A stretch of DNA of 64,000 nt from Begonia masoniana (lineage: Eukaryota > Streptophyta > Magnoliopsida > Cucurbitales > Begoniaceae): positions 43,806,209-43,870,208 of the forward strand of contig CM039509.1 of the NCBI GenBank assembly GCA_022432975.1, in the 5' to 3' direction. Below the pieces are notes generated by a model, which did not search any database, was not told the origin of the DNA, and was given only the letters and a program-made list of their open reading frames with translations. Below are positions 32,114-41,997 of the stretch, piece by piece. Positions within the stretch are counted from its first letter, which is position 1. Every line of letters begins with the position of its first letter. A program made the translations under genes and the position numbers.

Positions 32114-33635
32114 ACATTTAACAATTAGAGCTCGACTTCTCCATCAGATGATCAGTTATAATGTTATTCCTAAGGGTGGTCATTATGATGATATTAGCAG
32201 CATGGAATTGGTTGTTCTTTTTGCCATCTATCAAAAGACCCTGGTTGATGTAGGATACATTATTCTGAGAAGGATGATTCAGTGTGTTTCTTCAGGGCCT
32301 ACATCTTTTCCCTATAACCTCCTTCTCATGAAGATCTTTCAGATGTCTGAGGTTGAATTTCCCGAGGATGAGGATCCTTCCTGTCTCAAATCATCCAGTT
32401 ACTACTCTAAATCCACTTTGTCAAGGATGGGAATTAAGAGAACCCGTCAAGGGAATTTTGTTTTAGATCAGTCCAAGCAAAGGGCTGCTAAGGTCGCAAC
32501 CCTCAGAAAAGGAAAAAGGAAACTGATTTTGGATGAAGAGTCATCAATGCAAGAAGGAGGTGGTGACTCAGAGATCCCTGCATTTGATATTTCCCCTCCT
32601 CATTCTCTGGTCTCACGCCCCCACCTTCCTCCACCAGTGCCAAGACCCCCTGCTCCATCCTCTCTAGCCCATCTTTTTGAGGCCATCTTAGTTCCTCAGC
32701 CATCTCTTCCACCTACTCTTTTGGTACCTTCTCTGCCTCCTCCAGTCCCACTTTCTCCACCAGTCCAACCACCTCCTCCATTACTAACACCTCCTCCTGT
32801 CCAACCTGCTCCACTAGTCCTAACAGCTCCACTTGTCCACGTCTCATCACCAATTCCATCAGTTACTCCTGCCACTCCTCTGACTTATCAGCGGAGATTT
32901 TCGTTAAGTGAGGCTTAGTACAATGATTTAAAGGCCTCTATTGACAGTCTAGGGTCAGCCCTTTGTCAGCTTGAAAAATCTCTAGACGCCAAGCTTGCAA
33001 AGACCCAAAAGAACATGAGCATTGCTGTGGATACTGGTCTTGAGTTGCTGGCAACGAAAATGGATGGTCACCGACGCATTGTTGCCAAGGAACTTGAGTC
33101 TCTCAGATCCTCTGTTGACAATCTGAATTCCGAACCCGAATCTGAACCATCCAATTTAGTCTGTGTCACAGAGGCTTGTTCTGAAGACTTCCTCCCTTCG
33201 ATCATCCGTCCAGAGGCAGGTGAAGATGCTCGGCTACTGCCCTTAGATCTTCAGGAAGCTACGCTGACATTCTCTCCTTCTACTGTTATTTCTGTCCGAG
33301 AGCCCTCTTTCGAGTCCTCAAGTCTTATGGATGCATGTCTTACTGCTTCTCCATTTGTAGCACATCATTCTTGTCTGGACATGATAATGTTTCCAGAAAT
33401 CTCTGCCATTTCTGCTCCCTGCTTGGATTTGGTGGTCTATCAAGGACCCTCTCCATCTGCTGCTCCTCAGCCTGAGCCTTCTCCATGCCAGGATATAGTG
33501 ATCTATCAAGCATCACTTCCTCCCGCTATTGCTTCACTTCACGCACTTGTGGATGCTTATTTTTTTTCATATCTTGAAGTGCCCGCTTGGATTTGCCAAG
33601 CTTTCTGGACTCATTTTTTAGCTTTCTTTAAGTAG
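32114..33635 (+). pseudogene. copia A third ORF, C-terminal part
   Basis: The frame continues from 22154 without loss once gypsy2 and one GGCAA copy are ignored. The domain's second half has LTIRARLLHQM, GGHYDDISSMELVVLFAIY and VDVGYIILRRMIQ, then SFPYNLLLMKIF. A KR-rich patch, a roughly 130-residue proline-rich segment and a helical, probably coiled-coil segment follow (SLGSALCQLEKSLDAK, DTGLELLATKMDGHRR). A conserved tail ends in a TAG at 33633-33635. A TAG at 32916-32918 breaks the frame. I see no clear signal peptide or transmembrane helix, so 'envelope' is a label by position only. Confidence 0.7.
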
Positions 33636-33961
33636 AGGATTTTGTTTGTAAACACTTTTATTGATATTCTAATAACATTTCTCTGATGTTTCTATCCCTT
33701 GTGGTGCATGCATTGCTTCTGCTGTCTCTTTGTTTGTTTTTGATAATGTCAATGGGAGAGAATATATTTGATCAGTGATTTATGCATGTGGAATTAGTTA
33801 CTATGATTTGTGTATGCATATTTTGGAAATCTGAAAATCTGGATATATGCATATTTTTGACTGTTTTTTTTAAACTCTGGTATGCTCTGTGTTTGTTTTT
33901 GGAATATATGCATTTGCTATGGGGGAGTTATACTTAATCAAATTTATAGGTTGTCATCATC

Positions 33962-33975
33962 AAAAAGGGGGAGAT
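33962..33975 (+). other. Polypurine tract of copia A
   Basis: AAAAAGGGGGAGAT directly precedes the 3' LTR start TGTTGACTTAA at 33976. The identical tract occurs in copia B as the reverse complement at 41697-41710. Confidence 0.9.
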
Positions 33976-35306
33976 TGTTGACTTAATTAGTGTTTAAGTC
34001 TAAATATGTTTTTGATGATGTGTTTATATACTTGTAATATAATTTGATTATGTTTATTAAATGAGAATAATGAATTATACATTTGAGTTTAATCTGTTGG
34101 AAATGCCCTTGGAAAGGGTATTTTAGTTATCTAATGGATGTGATTAAGTGTACAGGGCTGCATAGTTTTTTTTAACAGAGTTAAATGAAGAACTCCACTG
34201 CTCGCTAGACGACAAAGGCGGATGACTTCAAGAAGACATCCTACGTTCGCTAGACGACAAGGGCGGAAGACTTCAAGAAGACATCCTACTAGTGGCGGGA
34301 GACTTCAATAAGACATCCTACGCTCTCTAAACGACAAAGGCGAATGAGATAAATGAAGATATCCTACGCTCGCTAGACGACAAGGGCGGAAGACTTCAAG
34401 AAGACATCCTACGCTCACTAAACGAAAAAGGCAGAAGATGTCTAAAACTTCATCGTCCGATAACGTTTAATGTTTCATCATCCGATACCGGTTCAAGCAG
34501 GATAGCGTTTTCTCATCCGATGCCGGTTCAACATTTTAAAGTTGCATCATCCGACACCGGTTCTGCGTTTAAAGATTCATCATCCTATGCTGGTTCAACA
34601 TTTTGAAGTTGCATCCTCCGATGGTGGTTCAAGACTAAAACAATATTGTCTTCCGCTAGAATTCAAAGTTAGCGCGAAGCTACAGTGACGTCGTTTTCAA
34701 CTTTAACTCCAGAACATTAATGGCGACGACGAACAGCAATTTCAGATGCAACGGATATCTGCTTAAGTACGGATGCTTCCCAACGGTAACTTTTCTATTT
34801 GAAGAAAGAAGCATTCAAGTCTGTGAAGCAAAAATGAGACAGAGTATTTAAGCCGAGGTTAGAGCACGAAGGAACAACTTTTGCGAATTTTACTCTTGAG
34901 CCCTAATCTGTGAAATTTATCATACTCTGTGTTTCTTCTACACCTCTCGATTTTAACTTGAGATTTAATTCTTGTGAGAGTGTAGTCTGAGCTTGCAATT
35001 TACAAACTCAAAAATTTGTATAAGGCAGTGGATTGTCGCCTGTGAAGAACAATCCAGATCTGTAAAAGGCAGTTGATCGGAGCCCAGAATTTTGATCTGT
35101 TTATTCTCGTGAGGAGAAGGTTAAGGATCTTCAAGGGGGAACCTTGAAGCGTGGATGTAGGCAGGTTTTGGCCGAACCACGTAAAAACTCTTGTGTTGGT
35201 TTTTCTCTCACTCTCTGTTATTTTTATTGTTGTGTTGGTTTGCTGTTAGATTAATAATTTTAAAAAGGTCTAATTCACCTCCCTCTTAGACAATCTCGAT
35301 CCTACA
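33976..35306 (+). repeat. copia A 3' LTR, 1331 bp
   Basis: Starts TGTTGACTTAATTAGTG and ends CTCGATCCTACA, homologous to the copia B LTRs in opposite orientation. The U3 part holds five copies of the CGCTAGACGACAAAGGCGGA module (about 34200-34440), then CATCATCCGATGCCGGTTCAA-type repeats (to about 34630). A TATTTAAG box is near 34846-34853. Confidence 0.95.
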
Positions 35307-37045
35307 ATAGGATGGGTATTCAGGACAGTTGGATTTTGGATATGAGATGGCAGGAGGTCAGGGTGGGAAAAGGGGGATGGGGCAGTAGTGAGGGATGAGG
35401 GGAAACGAGGACGAATTGGTCAGGGTGGGGGGGTACGTCAGAGAAGTGAGAAAGAGGACAAGATGTATCAGGAGGACTGGGAGGGATATTGGGGTAGGGT
35501 AGACAATGAATTAGAAGATCAAATGAGAGAGATAGGGTGATAGTTGAACGAGAGGAATAGAAAGGAAACTGTGGCTCGACGAACGTAACATGACGAGAGA
35601 TATAAATTTTGTGAGAAGTAGGATCAAGACAAAGGGAACCTTTGTGATGAAGACTAGGGCCTAAGAAAACACAAGGAAGGGACCAAGGTTGGAGTTTATG
35701 TTGATTGAAAGGACGTAGGAGAAGAAAACAGAGAAAGCTAAAGACCCGAAGGGAGGAATAATCTGGGAGTGTGTTAAAAAGACATTCGAAAGGGGATTTA
35801 TGATTTAGGACAGGAGTGGAAAAAAGATTGATCAGTTGGGAAGTGGTGGTGAAAGCATAAGTCCATAAATAGTGAGGAATAGAGGAATGAAAAAGGAGAG
35901 CGAGTCCAGTTTCAACAACATGGCAATTTTTGCGTTCAACTCGGCCGTTTTGGTTTGGAGTGTAAGGACATGAGACGCGATGCTGAATGCCAAGAGATTT
36001 AAAAATAGGGGTAAGAGATTGAAGTTCGCCACCTAAATCCGATTGGACAGATTTAATTTTAACACCAAACTGGGTGTGAACGAATGTATGGAAATTCACA
36101 AAGGTATTGTATACTTCGCTTTTTAATTTTAGAGAAAACAACCAAGGGAAACGAGTACAATCATCAACAAATTAGAAAAAATATCGAGTACCCTTAATAG
36201 ATTTAATCAGGGAAGGGCCCCAAACATTAGTTTGAACCAGATCAAAAGGAAAAAGAGCATGAGATTGAGAGAGTGGAAAGGGTAATTGATGACTTTTGCT
36301 CGCATGGCAAGGGGTACAATGTTGGGGTACAAAATATTTGAAATTGAGATTACACGTTTGTAATGCTTGCTGCAGAACGATGGGTGAAGGGTGACTCAAT
36401 TGGAGATGCCAAAAGTCGTCCCAAGAAGATGCTGAGGGGTTGAGCCGAGCAGCAAGCGACACGAGAGGACTGGACGACGAAAGACGGTAGAGACCGTCAC
36501 TGAGAGACCCCGAAGCAGAATGCTGTGAGTGGTCTGATCCTTAACACAAAAATAAAGTAGGATGAAATTCTTTGAAAACAGAGTTATCTTTGCATAATTT
36601 GGAAACACATAACAGATTATGGGATTTGTGAGAAGTGTGATAGACATTCTGTAAACATAGTGAGCGGCTGACGGTCGGGATGGCAGCCAAACTAGAAAGA
36701 AGAAGAGAGAGCAACGTACCTTCGACCGTGGTGACGTGGGACGGAACGGTAAGAGGTTGAAGATGACTGAGAGCAGTTGGGTGCAGGGAGAAGTGGTGGG
36801 TTGTGCCAGAATCTATAATCCACGATGCGGTCGACGCAAACAGTGATGGAGTGAGGAGAAGACCGGAGGTGTTCAGAGTGCTCGGGAGGTTTGCAGACGA
36901 GTAAGGAATTGGAGGTTGTCGTGGTTCAGGTGAGTATGGTGGGTGGGTTGAAGAGAAAAGGTAAAGGTCGAGTGAAAGGAAGGGTTGGCTGAAGAAAAAA
37001 GGTATGGGTCGGGTGAGTAGGATGGGTGGGCTGAAGGTTAAGGAT
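35307..37045 (-). pseudogene. pol: Ale-like copia fragment: protease to integrase
   Basis: Minus-strand remains of an unrelated copia element. The protease active site is SWIIDSGTTHHF (about 36830). The GAG-pre-integrase/zinc region is FWHLQLSHPSP...CTPCHASKSH. The integrase core has FDLVQTNVWGP, then SDLGGELQ and PYTPNQNGRVERKNCHVVE. It is broken by at least one stop near 36541 and frame changes near 36175 and 36450. It ends at 35307 where the copia A LTR begins and at 37045 where another LTR begins. RT is absent. The Ale (Retrofit) assignment rests on the HVVETGL-type motif and is tentative. Confidence 0.8.
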
Positions 37046-37966
37046 TGTTAACTTAAAATGAGTTTAAGATTAATGTGTTTTTTATGATGTTTAATTAAAT
37101 TGTGTTTAACGGTCGTTTAATGGTAATATGGTTTTAATGATGATGTTTGCTAAATTGATTAACTTAAGAAATGAATAATTTTGCAAGTACTTTAATTGAG
37201 AATGCCCTTGGAAAAGAAGGGTATTTAGTACTAATGAAGTTTGTCAAGTGTGTGATAGTCAAAAGGAGGAAAAACGAGTTTGGTGTGCTTCAAGTGTCGA
37301 CCACAAACTTCAACTGATGGAAATAGAGAATAATCAAGTGTCGACCAGGATACACAGGTGTCGACCGATTGCATACAGTGAAGAAACAAGTGTCGCCTGG
37401 ATCGTCAAGTGTCGACCACGAACTTCAACCGACGGAAATAGAGAAGAATCAAGTGTCGACCAGGATACACAGGTATCAACCGATGGAAACAGAGAAGAAA
37501 TAAGTGTCGACCTGGATCATCAAGTGTCGACCCAAGGCTTGACAGATGAAAACAGAAGCAATTCAAGTGTCGACCTGGAGCGTCAAGTGTCAACCAAAAC
37601 ATGAAGGTGTCGACCTGTGAAGACAGAAGCATTTCAAGTGTCGACCACACTATAGAAGAAATCGACAGGAACATATTTCAACTGCTATCGTCCAACACCA
37701 ACAGCAACAAAGTGTTGACCACTTCTTAGAGGTGTCGACCGACACTGCTTGCAACGGTCTTCTATCAATGCTCAACGATAACAAAGTGTCAACCGATTTT
37801 AAGACAGGTCGACCACTAGTAACAAAATCAAAGGAGAACTATAAATTGAAGAATTGAAGAAAGAAGGGAAACCAACGAACCAACCAAGGAATCAACTAAT
37901 CAAAATTCTCTCAAAGAGCTTTCATCTTTCAATTCTTTTACTCCTCTCCAACTACAAACTTGAGAT
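37046..37966 (+). repeat. Truncated Sirevirus-like LTR with GTGTCGACC modules
   Basis: Starts TGTTAACTTAAAATGAG, and GAATGCCCTTGGAAAAG at about 37200 parallels AAATGCCCTTGGAAAGG of the copia A LTR, so it is a relative. In place of the ACGACAA module it has about 15 copies of AAGTGTCGACC in a 30-45-bp repeat (37268-37815). A CTATAAATTG TATA-like box lies near 37839. The stretch CAAACTTGAGATT aligns with the copia A LTR leader, then the hAT end interrupts it at 37967. Confidence 0.7.
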
Positions 37967-38479
37967 TAGGGGTGTGCAAAACTGAACCGAAACTGATGAA
38001 CTGAACCGGAACCGGTGAAATCGATTCGGTTTGGATCGGTTTTGAGCCCCTGGAAATTGAACTTCAATTTTGAGCCCCTGCAACCGACTTTTTAGGTTCA
38101 GCTATCGGTTTGGATTGGTCAAAACCGTTCCAAACCGAACCGAACCGTTCCTGGAAGAGCGAAGACGTAAATATAAATCCGTAAATCGTTTCTTCATTGG
38201 ACCACTCTTCCACCAGACTTCAGAGACGACACATGCACTGCGAGTGTGACGACTAGAGACGATCAGGCGAGGTGATGATCAGACGACTGCGATGACTCTT
38301 CCACCTAAATCGAATACGACGACTGCGACGATCAGGCGAGGCGACGACTCTCAATCTCTACTACGACCTATCGAGTATCGATGACGACAGCAGCATCGAT
38401 GACGACACACGATCAGGCAACCGAATAACGATAACCGGGTATGTTCTATTCTTTGCAATTAGCTCATTTTTGTGTTTGA

Positions 38480-38700
38480 CAGAGAGCAAAATCATGTTGA
38501 TTTTGCTCTCTGTGGTTTTTTTACAGAGAGCAACGATAGAGAGCAAAATGATTTTGCTCTCTGTGAACAAACGACAGAGAGCAAAATGTTTTTGCTCTTC
38601 TCCTGGTTTTAACAGAGTAAAATCAATGATTTTGCTCTGTTTTTGACCAAGAGCAAAAACACATAAATTGCTCACTTCTGTTTTGACCGAGAGCAATGTT
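38480..38700. repeat. Cluster of AGAGAGCAAAAT palindromes in hAT leader
   Basis: At least four consecutive inverted repeats of the same word are seen. They are 38480-38512 (AGAGAGCAAAATCA / TGATTTTGCTCTCT), 38538-38562, about 38574-38599 and 38612-38639, with further single copies to 38695. They lie between the left terminus and the BED finger. Confidence 0.85.
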
Positions 38701-38942
38701 TACTATTTAGCATGTTTGTTTTATGTGTTTTACACTGTATAATTACATAATGTTTCTGTTTTGGGAGACTCTTCGGGCGTGACCGGGAGCAATTTATGTG
38801 TTTTTTTTGTTTGTTATGTCATGTTTTATTATAACGGAAAGCATTAGAGCAACATGTGTAGTATCTTTGATTTTGTCGTTGATTTTGATTGATTAAATTT
38901 GTCTTAGGACGGAAAACATTAATGATAGTGTAGAGGGTCCCG

Positions 38943-40334
38943 CACTTAGTCAAACGAAAAGGAAAAAAATCAGAAGTTTGGAATCATTTTACGAAGATTG
39001 ACAGTTCTGATAGTAGCAATCCTAGAGCAAAATGTAATCATTGCTAATAGTCATATGCATGTCATGCATCGAAGAATGAGACATCAAACTTGAAAAAACA
39101 CATCCTTAATTGCAACAAATTATTAGCAAGTGTCGATAGGAAGCAAAAGACATTAAGCTATCAGAATATGGGAGGGGGATCGAGTGTAACTTGTTTTAGT
39201 CTTGCAACTTGTCGAGAATTGCTTGCAAAGATGATTGTTGTTGATGAATTGCCTTTGAAATTCGTTGAAGGAGAGGGTTTTAGAACATATTCGCAATATG
39301 TTCAACCTAAATTTTCCATATCTTCTAGAACTACCATTGGACAAGATATTATGAGTATTTATGAGAAAGAAAAATTGAAATTGAACGATTATTTTAGAAA
39401 TACATCTCAACGAGTATGCTTGACTGTAGATACATGGACTTCTATTCAAAATTTGAATTACATGGAATTAACTGCTCATTACATTGATAGTGATTGGATA
39501 TTGTGTAAGAGAATGATCAATTTTTGCTTGATTTCGAATCATAAAGGCGAAACGATTGGTAAAGAAATAGAAAGATGCTTGTTTGAATGGGGAATTGAAG
39601 ATGTATTGACGATTACAGTTGACAATACTTCTTCAAATGATGTTGCAATTTCGTATTTGGTCAAAAGTATTAGAAATTGGAATGGGTTAGTTTTGAATGG
39701 GGTACACATGCATTTGAGATGTTTTGCACATATTTTGAATTTGATTGTGTTTTATGGTTTTAAAAGATCATCAAGAGTCTATTGCAAGAGTTTGTAGAAT
39801 GGTGAAATATGTTTGATCTTCTCTTGCAAGGCTACAACAATTTAGAAATTGAGTTGAAAATGTAAAGATCACTTGCAAAAGTAATGTTTGTCTTGACGTA
39901 CCTACTAGATGAAAGTCTACATATTTAATGTTAGAAAGCGCCGAAAAGTATGAAAGAACTTTTGCAAAGTTAATTGAAAGTGATGGTCATTATTTTCTTG
40001 ATTTGGGCGGGAAAGTGAAAGACCACCCACAATAGAAAACTGGGCTAATATTAGAGAGCTTGTCAAGTTTTTGAAGATTTTTTACGATACAACTATTTCC
40101 GTTTTGGCCTCCTCACATGTCACCTCCAATATTTATATTAGTGAAGTGTGTAATTTGAAAATGATTATCCATGAGCACTCTCAGTGTGATAATCCATTGT
40201 TGAGAAGAATGACTATTGACATGCAAATAAAGTTTGACAAATATTGGGGGAGTTGTGATAAATTCAATATGTTGATGTGTGTGGCAATTGTACTAGACCC
40301 TAGATATAAAATGAAGTTTTTGAAACATTGTCTC
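38943..40334 (+). pseudogene. hAT transposase, 5' part with BED zinc finger
   Basis: The BED-type finger reads VWNHFTKI...KCNHC, then two in-frame stops (about 39048-39053), then H.SKNETSNLKKHILNC, giving the C2HC ligands. The 235-codon frame (39090-39797) has the SRTTIGQDIMSIYEKEK segment, the catalytic-region VCLTVDTWTSIQN and ITVDNTSSND and HLRCFAHILNLIV, all typical of plant RICESLEEPER-like hAT transposases. A frameshift near 39755 and a stop near 40033 follow, then DVPTRWKSTYLML and LDPRYKMKF. It is interrupted by copia B at 40334. Confidence 0.9.
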
Positions 40335-41696
40335 TGTAGGATCGGTATTGTCTAAGAGGGGGGTGAATTAGACTTTTTAATTTTAATTACGAGTCACCCT
40401 AATTTCTCCCTTGATTAAACTATTAGTTTTAACACAAGTAATTAAATTATGTAAACAGAGAGAGAGAGAAATACGACACCAGTATTTTTACGTGGTTCGG
40501 CCAAACTGCCTACGTCCACGCTCCAAGGCTCACTCCTTGAAGATCCTTACCCTTCTCCTCACGAGAAAACACAGATCGGGATTCCGGGCTCCGATCAACT
40601 GCCTTTACAGATCTGGATTGAACTTCACGGGCGTCAATCCACTGCCTTTTACAAATGATTTGAGTTTGTAAAATTAAGTGCAGACTACACTCTCACAGTA
40701 ATTGAATCTCCAGTTAGGATTGAGAGATGTAGAGAAAATACAGAGTGTTATCACTTTCGCAGCTTAGGGCTCAGTATTCAAATTTGCAAAAGTTGTTCCT
40801 TCGTGCTCTAAGCTCGACTTAAATACTCTGTCTTCAAATCGGCTTGGCTTCAATGCTCCTTATCCAATAATAGAAGTTTAGTTACCGTTGGAGCAGTTTT
40901 CGTACAAGTTCAGGTAGCCGTTGCCGATTGTAGTTGTAAGTCGTCGTCGCCATAAATGTTCTGAAGTTAAAGCTTGAAAACGACGTCACTGTAGCTTCGC
41001 GGTTTATTTGAATTCTGGCGGAAGACAAAGCTGAGTTAGTCTTGAGCCGCCATCGGATGATGAAGCTTTAAACGCTTGAACCGGCATCGGATGATGAAGC
41101 TTGAACCGGCACTGGATGATTAAATCTTAGACGTCTTCCGCCTTTGTCGTTTAGTGACCGGAAGAGGATTTCGTTGAAGTCATCCGCCTTGTCGTTTAGC
41201 GAGCGTAGGACTTCATCGTGTTAGCTCATCCGCCTTGTCGTTTAGTGGCCGGAAGAGTAATTTGATTTACTCATCCGCCTTTGTCGTTTAGTGGCCGGAA
41301 GAGTAATTTGGTTTACTCATCCGCCTTTGTCGTTTAGTGGCCGGAAGAGTAATTTGGTTTACTCATCCGCCTTTGTCGTCTAGTGACCGGTGGACTGATT
41401 CTTGTATACGACTCCGCTCTTGTCATTTTGTGACCGGTGGATTGATTTTTGTAAACGACTCCGCTCTTGTCGTTTTGTGACCGGTGGATTGCTTATATTG
41501 TTTAACACATTTCAGCCCTGTACACTTAATCACATGCATTAAAAACTAAAATACCCTTACCAAGGGCATTTCCAACATATTAAAATCATATGCATAATTT
41601 ATAATTCTTATTTAATAAACATAATCAAAATACCAAGCTAATCATATAAACACATCATCAAAAACAATTTAGACTTAAGCATCATTTAAGTCAACA
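40335..41696 (-). repeat. copia B left LTR (3' LTR), 1362 bp
   Basis: Starts TGTAGGATCGGTATTG and ends TTTAAGTCAACA. The module array (GTCGTTTAGTGGCCGGAAGA and relatives, about eight copies) spans 41130-41490, in U3. It is shorter than the right LTR mainly through a different number of modules. Confidence 0.96.
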
Positions 41697-41710
41697 ATCT
41701 CCCCCTTTTT
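41697..41710 (-). other. Polypurine tract of copia B
   Basis: The minus strand reads AAAAAGGGGGAGAT immediately before the 3' LTR end at 41696, identical to the copia A tract. Confidence 0.9.
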
Positions 41711-41997
41711 GATGATGACAACCTATCAATATTTGATTAAGTATAACTCCCCCATAATCTAAGCTCCCCCATAGCAGATGCTTATATACCAGAAACAAAC
41801 ATGGAGCATACTAGAGTTTTCATATCCAAGATTGCCAAAATATGCATACATACAAAAATCATAGCAACTAAGTCTACACGCATGCATATCCATCATCAAA
41901 TATATTTCTCCCCCATTGACATTATCAAAAAGAAACAGAGAAATACAGCAGAAGTATGGCGTTCAACAAAAAAAAATGGATATAGATAAAAACAAGA

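Larger units (their letters stand above)
20127..35306 (+). mobile_element. copia A: Sirevirus-type Ty1/copia, 5' part missing, split by gypsy2
   Basis: From 20127 the sequence parallels copia B (rc of about 46400 down) through RT, RNase H, an extra third ORF, polypurine tract and 3' LTR (33976-35306). The 5' half is lost in the gap. Gypsy2 (22155-32108) is inserted in the third ORF. The end of RNase H is deleted compared with copia B. The large third ORF after pol is the hallmark of Sireviruses (Maximus/SIRE lineage). The right edge cuts an Ale-like copia fragment. Confidence 0.9.

Noticed and set aside
40411..40671. 86-codon frame at 40411-40671, with a near copy at 49554-49802
   Set aside because: Both are in copia B LTRs, antisense to the element, and their C-termini diverge by indels; not conserved as protein.
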